Shown: piece by piece, positions 1 to 8,395 of the stretch
How positions within the stretch are numbered: the first letter of the stretch is position 1
Layout of the letters: each line of letters opens with the position of its first letter
Origin: Lichtheimia corymbifera B2541
Taxonomy: Eukaryota; Mucoromycota; Mucoromycetes; Mucorales; Lichtheimiaceae
Assembly: GCA_000697475.1 (NCBI GenBank)
Contig: JNEU01000665.1
Location: 1-19,512, forward strand
Direction of reading: 5' to 3'
DNA: 19,512 bases
Notes under the pieces: model-generated
Told to the model about the DNA's origin: nothing
Databases searched by the model: none
The model's input: the letters and a program-made list of their open reading frames with translations, nothing else
Program-made: the position numbers and the translations under genes

Positions 1-1403
1 TCAATATCCTTTAAAAAGGTGACAACACGATTCCGATTGTCAATGTGTCGACGTTCCAAAAGATTACGAGCTCGGCAACGGCGTAGTTGTGGATCAAGTA
101 TGTAAACGTCGCGAACAAGCAGGTTCCGCCAACTAACCTTTGGAGGCACGGCATCAGGACCAAAGTAAGTGCATACCTTCATCAGAGGAAATTCAAAGAT
201 GTTGTCTAGGGAGACTTGATTCCAGTTGATGTTGAGTTGTAACTTGTCACCAGCTTGAAAAAGCATCTTGAAGTGGCCCAGTGATTGGATGAGCTTATTG
301 CGGCGTTCAGGGCAAATGAAGGGAATGATAGGGGAGAAAGTATCACAAAAGAATTGTATACAAAAGCGAAGATAAGGGTCAGCAAGGGTAGGGGGATAAG
401 AATCATTGTCAACGGAAAGAAGGGGAAGCAACCAGCGAAGTTGTAAGGCTGATATATGATGTTTTGGGTGAAGAATACCAAGACCACCCTCAGCTTTGGG
501 ACGAGTACAAATATCAAAGCTGACGAGTGGAAATGATTTACCTTGCAGGAATCGCATGATAATCGATTGAATAGACTGCAGAAATTGTTGGGTGAGTGGA
601 AGGATTCGCAAACAGTACCACATCCGGCTCAAAAGGAGAGAATTCGCAACCAAGGCTTTACCACGGATAGAAAGACGACGGGATTGTAGCCGATCTGCCA
701 AACCATGCATAACCTTGAGCTGAGACTCCAAAAATTGCTTAAGTTGTTTGTTCGAGCTACTGAGTGGGAAACCCAAATAGGTTGCTGCAGTCGTACAATG
801 TCGATCATGCCATTGAGTGATATGATGGGAGGCAAAAACTTGGCGCCAAAACTCCGGGACCTTGCCACTAAGAGACACCGCCAATGACTTGTGATGGTTG
901 AGACGTGCATTGGATGCTTTGCAATAGAGGTCAATGATCGTCATGGCATGGGAAAGCTCCTCAGGGCAAGAAATGAAAATGAGAACGTCATCAGCATTAG
1001 CAAGGGTGTTAAGGGGCGGGGGAGGTGAGCTAATGTAATAGGAAGGGGTGGGGGCATTGGGGAAGGAGAAAGAAAAACCATGAATTGAAGGGGAAGCAAG
1101 AAGAGATCGGAGTAGGGGTTCTAAAGCTAAATTGAAAAGGAGGGGGGAAAGTGGATCACCTTGACGGAGTCCTCGCTGTTGCTCAAAAGGTTTGGATAAA
1201 TATCCACTGACGTTAATAGATAGGCGTGTGTTGAAGAATAACTGAATAATGCTTTCTGTTACCAGGGATCCAAAACCAAAACGTTGCAGTACCGCCTTGA
1301 GGTAATCAGGATGTACCCTATCGTAAGCCTTTTCCTGATCCAGTAATAAGGCCGCACCAGGAAGATCAAAGCGTTGAGCCAAAGACATAGCGAGTCTTAC
1401 TGG
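1..1403 (-). CDS. LINE-type reverse transcriptase ORF2, C-terminal part, runs off left edge
   Basis: The minus strand is open without interruption from 1403 to the window edge (467 codons); in-frame TGA codons lie just upstream at 1406-1404 and 1412-1410, and the first ATG is at 1388. Reading from the N-terminal side it shows the RT motif A region LLLDQEKAYDRVHPDYL (Asp codon at 1340), then the LINE motif RGLRQGDPLSPLLFNLALEP (about 1181-1120), then the catalytic box as NADDVLIF (998-978), then YLGFPL, and the GGLGILHP/ALQLRWLLPLL region typical of the sequence after the RT palm in LINE proteins. Such proteins copy LINE RNA into DNA at a nicked target. The N-terminal part (apurinic-type endonuclease and the RT fingers) is missing: homology stops at about 1400, where an inverted LINE 5-prime copy begins. 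The copy is therefore 5-prime truncated or rearranged, but its remaining frame is clean, which suggests a fairly recent insertion. The C-terminal end lies outside the window. Confidence 0.9.
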
Positions 1404-2015
1404 TCATTGTCAAGTAGCTTGACCATAATAGAGCGGAAGGTGCGCAGGGGCGTAATTGTGTCACACTGCTCATTTGCAGGATACTACATAATGAACAAAC
1501 ACCACTCTCTGTATAGCATAATGGTCACAGCATATGTAAAACATAAAGTTGCCCATAACTAAAAATTCTACAATGAAACGTGCGGTCTACAATCGACCAA
1601 AGTTGCTTGTTGGGGCCAAGCGCACCTTGTGTAGAAGTTTCATGGTTGTTGTGGCCGATCTCAGTTTCACCCAATGTCACTACCTGCGAAAGTGGATATG
1701 GTCGACCTCTTGAATTTTTTTCGTCGAGGCTGGTGGTGACATTGGATGATTTTGAGATTGGCGACGGCGATCGTGAAACTTCTATACAAGGTGCGCTTGG
1801 CTCCAACAAGCAACTTTGGTCGATTGTAGACCCCACCTTTCATGGTAGAGTTTTTAGGTATGCGCATCCTTATGTTTTACATATGCTGTGACCATGATGG
1901 TATATAGAGAGTGGTTTTTGTTCATAGTGAAGTATCATGAAAATGCGCTGTGGTACTCAATCACGCCCCTGCGCACCTTCCGCTCTATCAGTGTCTACCT
2001 ACTTGTTAATGACCA
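1401..2015. repeat. Head-to-head inverted repeat of LINE 5-prime segments
   Basis: The sequence 1401-1695 reappears as its reverse complement at about 1697-2015, symmetric about position 1708. Conserved blocks include GAGCGGAAGGTGCGCAGGGG (1431-1450) against its complement near 1967-1986, CAGCATATGTAAAACATAA (1528-1546) against 1852-1884, and CCAATGTCAC (1671) against GTGGTGACATTGG (1732-1744). I judge the arms to be roughly 85% identical by eye. In each arm a short frame starting MKR or MKG, followed by VYNRPKLLVGAKR, can be read. The same frame, interrupted by TAG, precedes ORF1 downstream, so the arms are 5-prime leader plus ORF1 start of the same LINE family. Confidence 0.85.
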
Positions 2016-2240
2016 AACACCACTTGTCATATAGCATCATGCTTATAGTATACATGTAAAAACATAAAGTGCCTGTACCTTATAACTTTACAATGAAACG
2101 TGGGGTCTTCAATCGAACAAGGTAGCTTGGCATGGCCAAGCGCCTCATGTGTAGAAGTTCCACGATCGTCGTGGGTAATCACAAAGTTACCCAATGTCAC
2201 TACCAGTCTTGTGGAAAAAAATCAAGAGGTCGACCAGATC
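2011..2240 (+). repeat. Third copy of the LINE 5-prime segment, direct orientation, leads into ORF1
   Basis: Starting with AACACCACTTGTCATATAGC this stretch matches 1494-1695 in the same orientation (ATAGCAT, TGTAAAA-ACATAAAGT, ACAATGAAACGTG, GTGTAGAAGTT, CCCAATGTCACTACC), and its end (AAAAAAATCAAGAGGTCGACC, from about 2215) matches the complement of 1701-1722 in the inverted arm. It abuts the inverted arm at 2011-2015 and continues without a break into the ORF1 coding region, so it is probably the authentic leader of that element. Compared with the first arm it lacks about the first 90 bases. Confidence 0.8.
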
Positions 2241-2326
2241 TACTTTGGACAATGTCTTCAGCGAATTTTATCAAATCGCCTGAAAAGGCAACAGGCACCG
2301 TCCTCTCAACATCTTCGCCCTTGAAA

Positions 2327-3109
2327 ATGACCTATGCAAAGGTTGCGAGTCGCAACCATGAATCCCTCATGCATCTTGAAGTGACAACCAAACAAGCACA
2401 ATCGACTTCGAATGACAGCACTTCTGAACGTATTATTCACACTAACGTTTTTCGCTCTGGTGGATCCCCAGCTTCTGTACCGAGTATCTTCTTCGACATT
2501 AGCAATCAAGGTGAACGCTTAAAGGATGTTTTTGCACTTCTCAGTAAAGCCTATCCTAACAGTTGTCGTACTGCTACCCATAAGTCAGGCCCCAGGGTGC
2601 TTGTGGAGCTTTTTCTCGCCACTGCTACTGAAATTGACATTGCTCTCAAACAAGGAGTTTATTTTGAGGATGGCATGCGTATTCTCCCTTGTCGTGCTAT
2701 GGGGTCAGATGTAGACATTTCACGTGTGCGTCTTACATCCCTCCCCCGTATGCCTATTCCTTCTCTTCTGGAAGGCCTCAAGAAAAGCTTGCAACCTTTT
2801 GGCCGTGTTCTAGACTGTGGCATTTATCGTGAAACGGACTCTCATTCGTTCATGGGTGAAGGTTTTGCGGTCTTGGATGGTACTCCTACATCCGATCCAA
2901 ACACATTGCCGACTTTGACTCACACTATCACTTGGTGCAACACGACTGATTTCTTCTACGCTACATGGAAGGAAATAGAGCTGCATTGTGCCCGGTGTTA
3001 CCAACCTGGTCATGTCCGACATTGTCCCGACAACCCGCAGAAGCATCGTGCTTGCTGTCATTTTGTATTAAGGCATGCGCAGAAATGCTGGATCAAAACG
3101 AGGCCGTAA
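2327..3109 (+). CDS. LINE ORF1 (gag-like) protein with CCHC-type zinc knuckles
   Basis: The product is a nucleic-acid-binding protein that would coat LINE RNA. I favour the ATG at 2327 (MTYAKVAS, a common start for gag-like ORF1 proteins), giving 260 residues; the same frame is open upstream to an ATG at 2132, and that extension matches the N-terminal frame seen in the two neighbouring 5-prime copies, where a TAG interrupts it here. Residues from about 135 on (ISRVRLTSLP, LLEGLKKSLQPFGRVLDCGI, GEGFAVLDG) look like the RRM-like fold that precedes the knuckles in such proteins. A first knuckle, CARCYQPGHVRHC, reads C-X2-C-X4-H-X3-C. A second begins KHRACCHF but loses its pattern, and the C-X2-C spacing is recovered in the +1 frame (CHFC), so a small deletion near 3060-3080 probably truncates the protein. 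No ORF2 follows on this strand, so the element is incomplete. Confidence 0.8.
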   Translation: MTYAKVASRNHESLMHLEVTTKQAQSTSNDSTSERIIHTNVFRSGGSPASVPSIFFDISNQGERLKDVFALLSKAYPNSCRTATHKSGPRVLVELFLATATEIDIALKQGVYFEDGMRILPCRAMGSDVDISRVRLTSLPRMPIPSLLEGLKKSLQPFGRVLDCGIYRETDSHSFMGEGFAVLDGTPTSDPNTLPTLTHTITWCNTTDFFYATWKEIELHCARCYQPGHVRHCPDNPQKHRACCHFVLRHAQKCWIKTRP

Positions 3110-3640
3110 CAAACAAGCCGTCAGAGACAAATATTGAAGTGTTGAAATGCATAAGTTTAGGAATTTATTTTGCAATTACATCCCTAATTGAAAACAGCCT
3201 CCCAAGAAGCAAGGCGAGACTGCAATATTAGCTACTTTTATGTGGACCATTCCAGGGGAGGAGGTACCACACAAGGTAAGCGCTATACCATGTCCGCTAG
3301 GTGACGATTTGTTGATGTGTTATCGCTCATATACAGCTTCATCTTTGGTGAGGGGGGATGATCTACATCGGAATATACAAGACGTTAGTAGATTGATTGT
3401 TGCATTCTTCGCGTTATTCATTTGGTTTACTATTAGGTGTCAAAAAAATCGAAGGAGGAAGCGTTGGTGGAAGCTTTGTCACGACTCGGTGAAGGACTAG
3501 GGCTATGTGGTCAAGATGAAGAATACATAGAACAGATCAAAGCCCTGGAAGTTCCCAAGAGAGTACGTAATAATTGCTACCATCGATATCTTGACTAATT
3601 GTATGATTTTTTAGTTTATGTCTAATCCTGACAGCATCGC
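3110..3640 (+). other. Possible exons of an unrecognised plus-strand gene
   Basis: No long frame exists, but frame segments joined by intron-like sequences can be read. One segment ends SETNIE at 3137, followed by a possible intron (starts GTGTTG, CTAAT, ends AAAACAG about 3200). Then comes a frame with PPKKQGETAILATFMWTIPG ending at a GTAAGC donor (about 3275). From 3437 a frame SKKSKEEALVEALSRLGEGL continues through DEEYIEQIKALEVPKR to a good intron (GTACGT, GACTAAT, TTTTTTAG; about 3563-3614), followed by a short open end with a TAG near 3650. The middle intron would be long (about 160 nt) or contain a small exon. I do not recognise the product. The first segment overlaps the frame-shifted tail of LINE ORF1, so it may be only LINE sequence. 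Confidence is low. Confidence 0.3.
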
Positions 3641-4005
3641 TCACCACCCTTAGTACGATCCAATGACCACAAAGAAGAGACCGCGGTTGAGATACCAGCT
3701 ACCAAGCCTATAAACAAAATCAGTAATACATAAGAAGGTACCAGTGGCCGAGGAAACAAGGGCAGTGATCAAGAGTAATCATTGTAGTTAATACGCTATT
3801 ATGAATGAGTTGATGTGGTAGCTAGCATTGGCCCATAATGAAAATTAAAACAGGATCCTTCGATCCTGTTTGAGTCAGGTCTTCCTACTCCAAAGCTGTC
3901 AAGATAGGTTTGATATAAATAACAGAGAACAATTGCAGTGCTGGTAATGATACATAGTTACAATCACTTTGTCTTCACTGCTACTCTTTCTAAAACCGCT
4001 GCACT
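3641..4005. other. Gene-poor stretch
   Basis: No coding frame or repeat copy is evident between the candidate exons and the nuclease pseudogene, apart from the perfect hairpin at 3848-3871. The sequence is AT-rich near 3900-4000, which may hold the ancestral promoter of the downstream pseudogene, but no clear TATA element stands out. Confidence 0.5.
3848..3871. repeat. Perfect 10-bp hairpin with CTTC loop
   Basis: AAACAGGATC at 3848-3857 pairs exactly with GATCCTGTTT at 3862-3871, leaving a 4-base loop. It lies between two gene remnants in a eukaryotic setting, so a bacterial terminator reading is not meaningful. It could be chance or a remnant of a small element. Confidence 0.5.
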
Positions 4006-5158
4006 ATGACTGTTAACGGAATACAAGAATACGTCCGTCAAGAGCGCTTGTCGAATACTCAAAAAGACATCCCACAATACTTTCCACAACAAGGCGTTAA
4101 TGTGGTCATAATCGATTTCTGTGTGGAATTCTTTGAAATCCTTAAAGAATCAATTGCAATCCCTGTCTTTCGTGAGCACTTGCAAGGAAACATGAATGTC
4201 GAGACTGATATGAACACTGTAAATGCGCATGCCAACGTCATTGCGCGACTTAATCGATTACATCAGCTCTGTACGACCATAAGGATCATCCTCGTTATCG
4301 ATGGCGAAAGGCTTTTTGCTAAGAATGAGACACATAGAGCTCGTAATAGCAGACGCAAAGAAGCGCTCGCCTAGGTCCAAAGGAGAAGAGTAGATAATCT
4401 TACAAACAATCAAATCCGAAGATATGCTTACAAGTGGATCACTTTGAGCCAAGGCATAAAGGAAGGGAAGCAATTGTGAACATTCTTGCCAACTATCGAG
4501 CAAATGAAATACCCGTTCAAGAGTTCAATATACAGAACCCTTAAGCTCAACCAGGCATTTATTACTACACGGCGCCTTACGAAGCTGATCCAATTGCTGT
4601 TCACATTGCGACACAAGTTGTGGATGGAACAAAAGCTATCATCTCCCGTGACGGTGATTTATTCGCTTATCACGAAGGCCATCAATCAATTTCGGTATGA
4701 TTTATCTAAAAGAGTTTCTCTCGTGGTATGAGCTAATGCATTCATTTTAGCATGTCACCAAATTCGATTGGAGGGACCCGGAAGAGCACACCTTTGGCCA
4801 AGGTGCATACACATACAAATCGCGTATATTGGAAGGCCTAGGGTATCAGAATTTTCAAGGTGCGGACATGAACATCGGTATGTAAGTGTATATATATTTA
4901 TAATCACCTCAAAATTAAACAATCATCAGCATCATCTTCTTCAGAGCCTCCAACCACGCCACTTTATCAACCACAGAAACGTCAACAACCCACAATCATC
5001 TTCATCAGTTCATACAAAAAAAACAATCATCTTCGTCAGACTAATCTGCTTCCCAAAAAACCGACATACGTACAAACGAAACTGCCGTTTTAGAAGGGAA
5101 AGATTTAATATCAGCATGCATGGCCATGATTATTCAATTTATTGGTGCTATGAAATAA
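4006..5158 (+). pseudogene. XPG/FEN1-like structure-specific nuclease family, broken copy
   Basis: The start MTVNGIQEYV, then VVIIDFCVEFFEIL and ILVIDGERLFAKNETHRARN, match the XPG N-domain, whose equivalent in FEN1 holds the first metal-binding Asp and the FDG.PP.K motif. Further on, YYTAPYEADPIAVHIA and ISRDGDLFAYHEG match the XPG I-domain (APYEAD; the SxDxD-type acidic motif). These enzymes cut flaps or branched DNA. Two introns are clear: 4695-4750 (GTATGA, GCTAAT, TTTTAG; phase 0) and 4878-4944 (GTATGTAAG to TTCAG; phase 1), the exon between reading HVTKFDWRDPEEHTF to GADMNI. The copy is dead: in-frame TAG at 4372-4374, a frameshift at about 4456-4467, TAA at 4542-4544, and further frame changes in a Q/S-rich linker with an 8-A run near 5018. 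The last coherent frame, ETAVLEGKDLISACMAMIIQ, ends at a TAA at 5156. The FEN-type C-terminal region (H3TH, PCNA motif) is not seen, so it is an XPG-like relative, not FEN1 itself. Confidence 0.75.
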
Positions 5159-5453
5159 ATTCACTTGCTTCACCAACCAATGTAACATTTCATCCTGTTG
5201 ATTGGGTACTGGCTATAGTGGAGTGGCTGCTGATTGATGATTGGATAATAGCAGCTTAACGTGTATAAATGCGATGGCATGACGATGTTTTTGCTACTGT
5301 ACATCGAGCAATATTTAGAGAAAGGTTGGATAGTGAATGGCTTTATTCATCCTGTTTAAGCAAGAATTGTCAATGATAAATGATAAAAACTCGCTATTGT
5401 TGCAATATGATGCTAACCACATGATTCTATGAACAACCTTTCTGTGATGGTGG
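5159..5453. other. Spacer between two pseudogenes
   Basis: AT-rich sequence with no coherent coding frame, no repeat copy and no obvious element ends. It may include the 3-prime end of the nuclease pseudogene on the plus strand and the 3-prime flank of the Fanzor-like pseudogene on the minus strand, which converge here. Confidence 0.4.
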
Positions 5454-6210
5454 CTAGTTACCTGAAGAGGAAGTGGGGGGCTGAAAGTGGGGATCAAGGT
5501 GGTCATCTACTTTGTCACTCAAGCATTTGTGCAGTATATTGCGGGCCGCGTTTATATCTGTATTCCAGAAGATGTTGCGTTTGTCATAGTATTTAACAGC
5601 AAATATAGCGTCCTTGGCGGCCTCGTGCTTAACGTTCTTCAATTTTGGAAATCCTCCGTGCACAACTCGGAACATTGCTGGCATGTGCGATATTCACTTG
5701 TAATGTGATAATGTCATGTGTCGCCCCATAGTCTTCGGGAATCTGTTTGTCGATATGGCACGGTGGCCACGAATGGCATGATTGAATGAGGCGTCGCCGT
5801 AAGCCAAGATAATCTCTTGGTAGCTGATGAGTGTGAGCATTCCCACACAACGTTAGCGAAGCTGTCAAGGGTCCGCTGCCGATAGCGGAATGAATGCCAT
5901 CGATCCCTTCTGTTTTCGCCATTAAAATGCATCGGCTGTTTGAATGTTCCACGGGCAAGGCATGATCGTAAGTGGGCCTCAAATTCCTCTTGATCTGCTG
6001 TCTTTTGTATCGCCATACTTCGCTCTTGAGCCATGACAGACATATTCGCCAAAAATCGCTTTTGGCGATTGATCCTGTCTTGGTGATGATACTGCTTTCC
6101 AGTCAATTCGATTACTTGTGGGGATCGTTTGATTCGTGATCAACTGTGGTGTTGACCATAGTGATGATACTCCTGACACCTGGGTCACGGAAGCCGTTAA
6201 ATTACCACCA
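5454..6210 (-). pseudogene. Fanzor/TnpB-like RNA-guided nuclease homologue, broken
   Basis: Read on the minus strand in several frames, the pieces follow the order of a TnpB/Fanzor protein. RuvC-I: FRDPGVRSIITMV, with its Asp codon at 6187-6185. Helical middle: VIELTGKQYHHQDRINRQKR ... RWHSFRYRQRTLDSFANVV (about 6115-5840). RuvC-II region: YQEIILAYGDASFNHAIRGH (about 5815-5755). Zinc finger: EYRTCQQCSE (about 5700-5670). RuvC-III: NVKHEAAKD ... FWNTDINAARNIL (5640-5525), ending in a TGA near 5454. Active relatives are eukaryotic transposon-borne nucleases guided by an RNA made from the element. At least three frameshifts separate the pieces, the second zinc-finger cysteine pair is lost (YYDKRN before IFW), and the usual Arg of the N-R-D-x-N motif is Thr. 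The N-terminal half is not recognisable. No guide-RNA region or element ends could be assigned. Bacterial TnpB is less likely because of the fungal context and the AYGDASF motif, which is seen in Fanzor-type sequences. Confidence 0.75.
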
Positions 6211-6717
6211 TTCCCCTTCTGCCGCCATCGGCAACTGAAAAGACTGAGCAAGAGGTTGCACCATGTCAACTTCAGCACCAGACGTAGACTATGGTACCAA
6301 AACCAGCTTTTTCAGATGCCTCACGGGGAGATGGCTATATCAAAAGTAACGAGGTGGCCTGTATGAGTAGTGACTCATCATGCGACATGGTCGAGGTTTA
6401 CCTTTTTATAAGAATCCAATATCACAATGAGGACGACGACAACAATCAGAGCAGGAAAACAAAGCAACCCTATTAATGCCCAAAGGATCAGCGCTTATTC
6501 ACAGGGTTGAAGGAAGTGATATATACGCAGACCTTAGAAATTTGACCTTGTAAGCTACCAAAGAAGACAGATAGACGAAAGAGATGGATGCGAATATGGT
6601 GAACCGTGACAACATGCTTTTATTATGCATTGTGGGCGTGGGTATTTCTGTCTGTTGGGGGATGGTACATTGATAAATAGATGCAAGAGCTGATAAAGTG
6701 ATGGGGCGCCATGTTGT
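6211..6717. other. No gene seen
   Basis: No coherent frame on either strand; the decayed N-terminal half of the Fanzor-like pseudogene may extend into 6211-6400 (minus) but I cannot read it. Around 6540-6720 there are only short frames with frequent stops. The next supported gene ends at 6718 from the other side. Confidence 0.4.
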
Positions 6718-6936
6718 CTATGCATGTACATCAGCTAAGGTATGGCAGGTGTTAAAAGCCCTATCAAGGTGAGTTAACCACTTGTAGGCCTAATGCATAT
6801 CTCCGTTATCATAAAGGCGACTTACCATGTTGTCAACATCCACTTGGTGCTGGTATGCGTGTTCGGTGTACGCAGTGAGGATTATCAGGTCACATTTGAT
6901 ATCACAACCAAGCCTCCCCTGGTATGGCGGTTTGAA
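6718..6936 (-). CDS. Last two exons of an unrecognised minus-strand gene
   Basis: The minus frame from 6936 to 6826 is open for 37 codons and contains GRLGCDIKCDLIILTAYTEH and HQVDVDNM. It is followed by a typical short intron 6825-6781 (donor GTAAGTCG, acceptor CTACAAG, 45 nt, phase 0), then WLTHLDRAFNTCHTLADVHA and a TAG stop at 6720-6718. The frame is closed on its upstream side by TGA at 6939-6937, so an upstream exon must join inside this stretch; a CCATACCAG acceptor at about 6918 is the best candidate. I do not recognise the product. The strand agrees with the amplified family to the right, so this may be the 3-prime end of that gene. Confidence 0.5.
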
Positions 6937-7066
6937 TCAAGGATGGTGCAAAAGACATGGTGCAAATAGTAAGCCCTCCCATGGTGGTGGTTTAACGCCT
7001 TCCCCCATTGTACGATATGCAGCACGTTGATATTGCGACGAGAACCTAATCAAGGATAGCTTGTAG

Positions 7067-7626
7067 TCATATCGTAAGAAGGCCTGTAAGCGTGGCACGA
7101 GCAAAGGTAGCATACGTACCTGCTGCAAAGGATATAGATGAGCGTCGGTAATCACTTTCAATATAAAGGAACAGGTCGTGGTAGCCAAAGTTATATTGCA
7201 TTCGAATATATGTGAAGCCAGGGAAAGGTACATCTTGTTGTATGTCATTTATACAGAGCACTCTATGCCCTGGAGACGCCAGACATAGGATACATATAAA
7301 AGAGGTTGCTGATCATCCAAGGCACTAGGTGATATGGTAACGCTTGCTGACGACAAAACCGGATAGACGTTGACCATGGTTGCTGATATAATCCACTCAT
7401 AAGCGATTACGTCAATAATTGTTCTTCGAAGGAATTGAACTGCTGGATGATTTAAAGAATCTCCATGATATCCAAGGGAAAGGTTCCGATGATTGATTCC
7501 CATGAGTGATCCACCTATGTATAAGACGTACACGGTAAACAATTTACGCAACACATAACTGCTACCTTCCGAAATCCAAGTACCAATCATGCTTCTTGCT
7601 TCAATATATCCAGCTAGAAGAAACAT
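7067..7626 (-). other. Coding-like segments of the unrecognised minus-strand family
   Basis: A 125-codon frame (7626-7249) contains SSYVLRKLFTVYVLYIGGSL, which is the sequence that follows the conserved WMGLEN exon in other modules (compare GTTTACCGTGTACGTC here with GTTTACCGTGCATCTTTTAT near 12890), and WIISAT, the core of the 42-residue repeat. A second frame (7261-7120) reads PGFTYIRMQYNFGYHDLFLY and ends at a donor-like GCAG|GTACGTATG at 7119. The two frames overlap, so a frameshift or intron must join them. No known domain is visible. Confidence 0.3.
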
Positions 7627-7790
7627 GTTAGCAACCGTCTTTAATAGCCTTTACGGGAGGCTTACCAATGGCAAACATTATGGATGCTGCGATAGAATCC
7701 TTGACCATAACCATCAGCATCATGGAGTTGTTCATGTAAGTAATAGAGGTTTCAGCAAGAGTCCCGATTGAGCATCAGACGAATACATAC

Positions 7791-8395
7791 CTCATTCCCA
7801 GGTATCACTCAGACTTTGAACCATTCCGCTCATGGTGAAATACATAATAAAGGGATGATGCCAAATAATGCCAAGGTACCAGTACAAGATACATGCCCAT
7901 TCCCGAAAGAAGCATTTGAAAAATAACAGTGTCCCATACGTTATGGCCCCTTCATCAGCCGCCTTGGACACCACCTGAACCCTGGATGCGCGTACAGCAA
8001 AAGCGAGCAGAGCATATTGGTCTTGCAATAGGCCATAACACCACGACCACATGTTGGTACAGGAAGTGGTAAGAACAACATGGTTGCCCAAAGACAGTAC
8101 CAGGAAAAAACTATCTTGACGTGGGACGAATATAACCTAGGAAGAGCCACGCTGATCCTGAAATCACGCAGCCTTCATTTTTAGGTGCATTTCCTTGCTT
8201 CACATCCCATAATAGTCAGTCTTACTTTGTGGTACTTTCCGATGGCATCCTTCGCTCAAATGGGACCCCGTATCTCCACGCCATCCATATTCTGTTGCAG
8301 CTATTCGGGTGCAAACCACGTTAATAGTAAGCACTTGATTGTGGGTCCAATCCTATGCATACCATTGTCTGTAGCAAGGAAGGGGTGATACGTGA
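7791..8395 (-). pseudogene. Module E of the amplified intron-bearing family
   Basis: Order on the minus strand: exon ending SPLPCYRQ-TG (8395-8363); intron 8362-8301 (62 nt, GTATGCATAGG, TATTAACG, GAATAG); exon 8300-8226 reading CNRIWMAWRYGVPFERRM; intron 8225-8173 (53 nt, GTAAGAC to AATGAAG, phase 2); then an exon in a matching frame LRDFRISVALPRLYSSHVKI ... LFLPLPVPTCGRGVMAYCKT, stopping with TAA near 7945. Further down, an exon-like segment ends GAG at 7791, followed by the GTATGTATTCG donor (7790) found at the same place in modules A and C. This is the best-preserved copy of the first two introns and the third exon. There is no known domain; hydrophobic stretches in the third exon could be membrane-spanning. 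It is called a pseudogene because the frame closes before the last conserved donor. Confidence 0.5.

Noticed and set aside
1525..1891. Two overlapping 103-codon frames on opposite strands, nearly the same protein
   Set aside because: They are a product of the inverted repeat: the same LINE 5-prime segment read on both strands. The short frame MKR..VYNRPKLLVGAKR is more likely the real ORF1 start, so I do not list them as genes.
1..2330. Simple twin-priming (5-prime inversion) of one LINE insertion
   Set aside because: The inverted segment is the extreme 5-prime end while the other part is mid-ORF2; twin priming normally leaves adjoining parts of the element. It also does not explain the second and third copies.
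4372..4480. An intron to remove the TAG at 4372 in the XPG-like gene
   Set aside because: No donor and acceptor pair of suitable size restores the frame, and family-like sequence runs on both sides of the TAG, so a nonsense mutation is the simpler reading.
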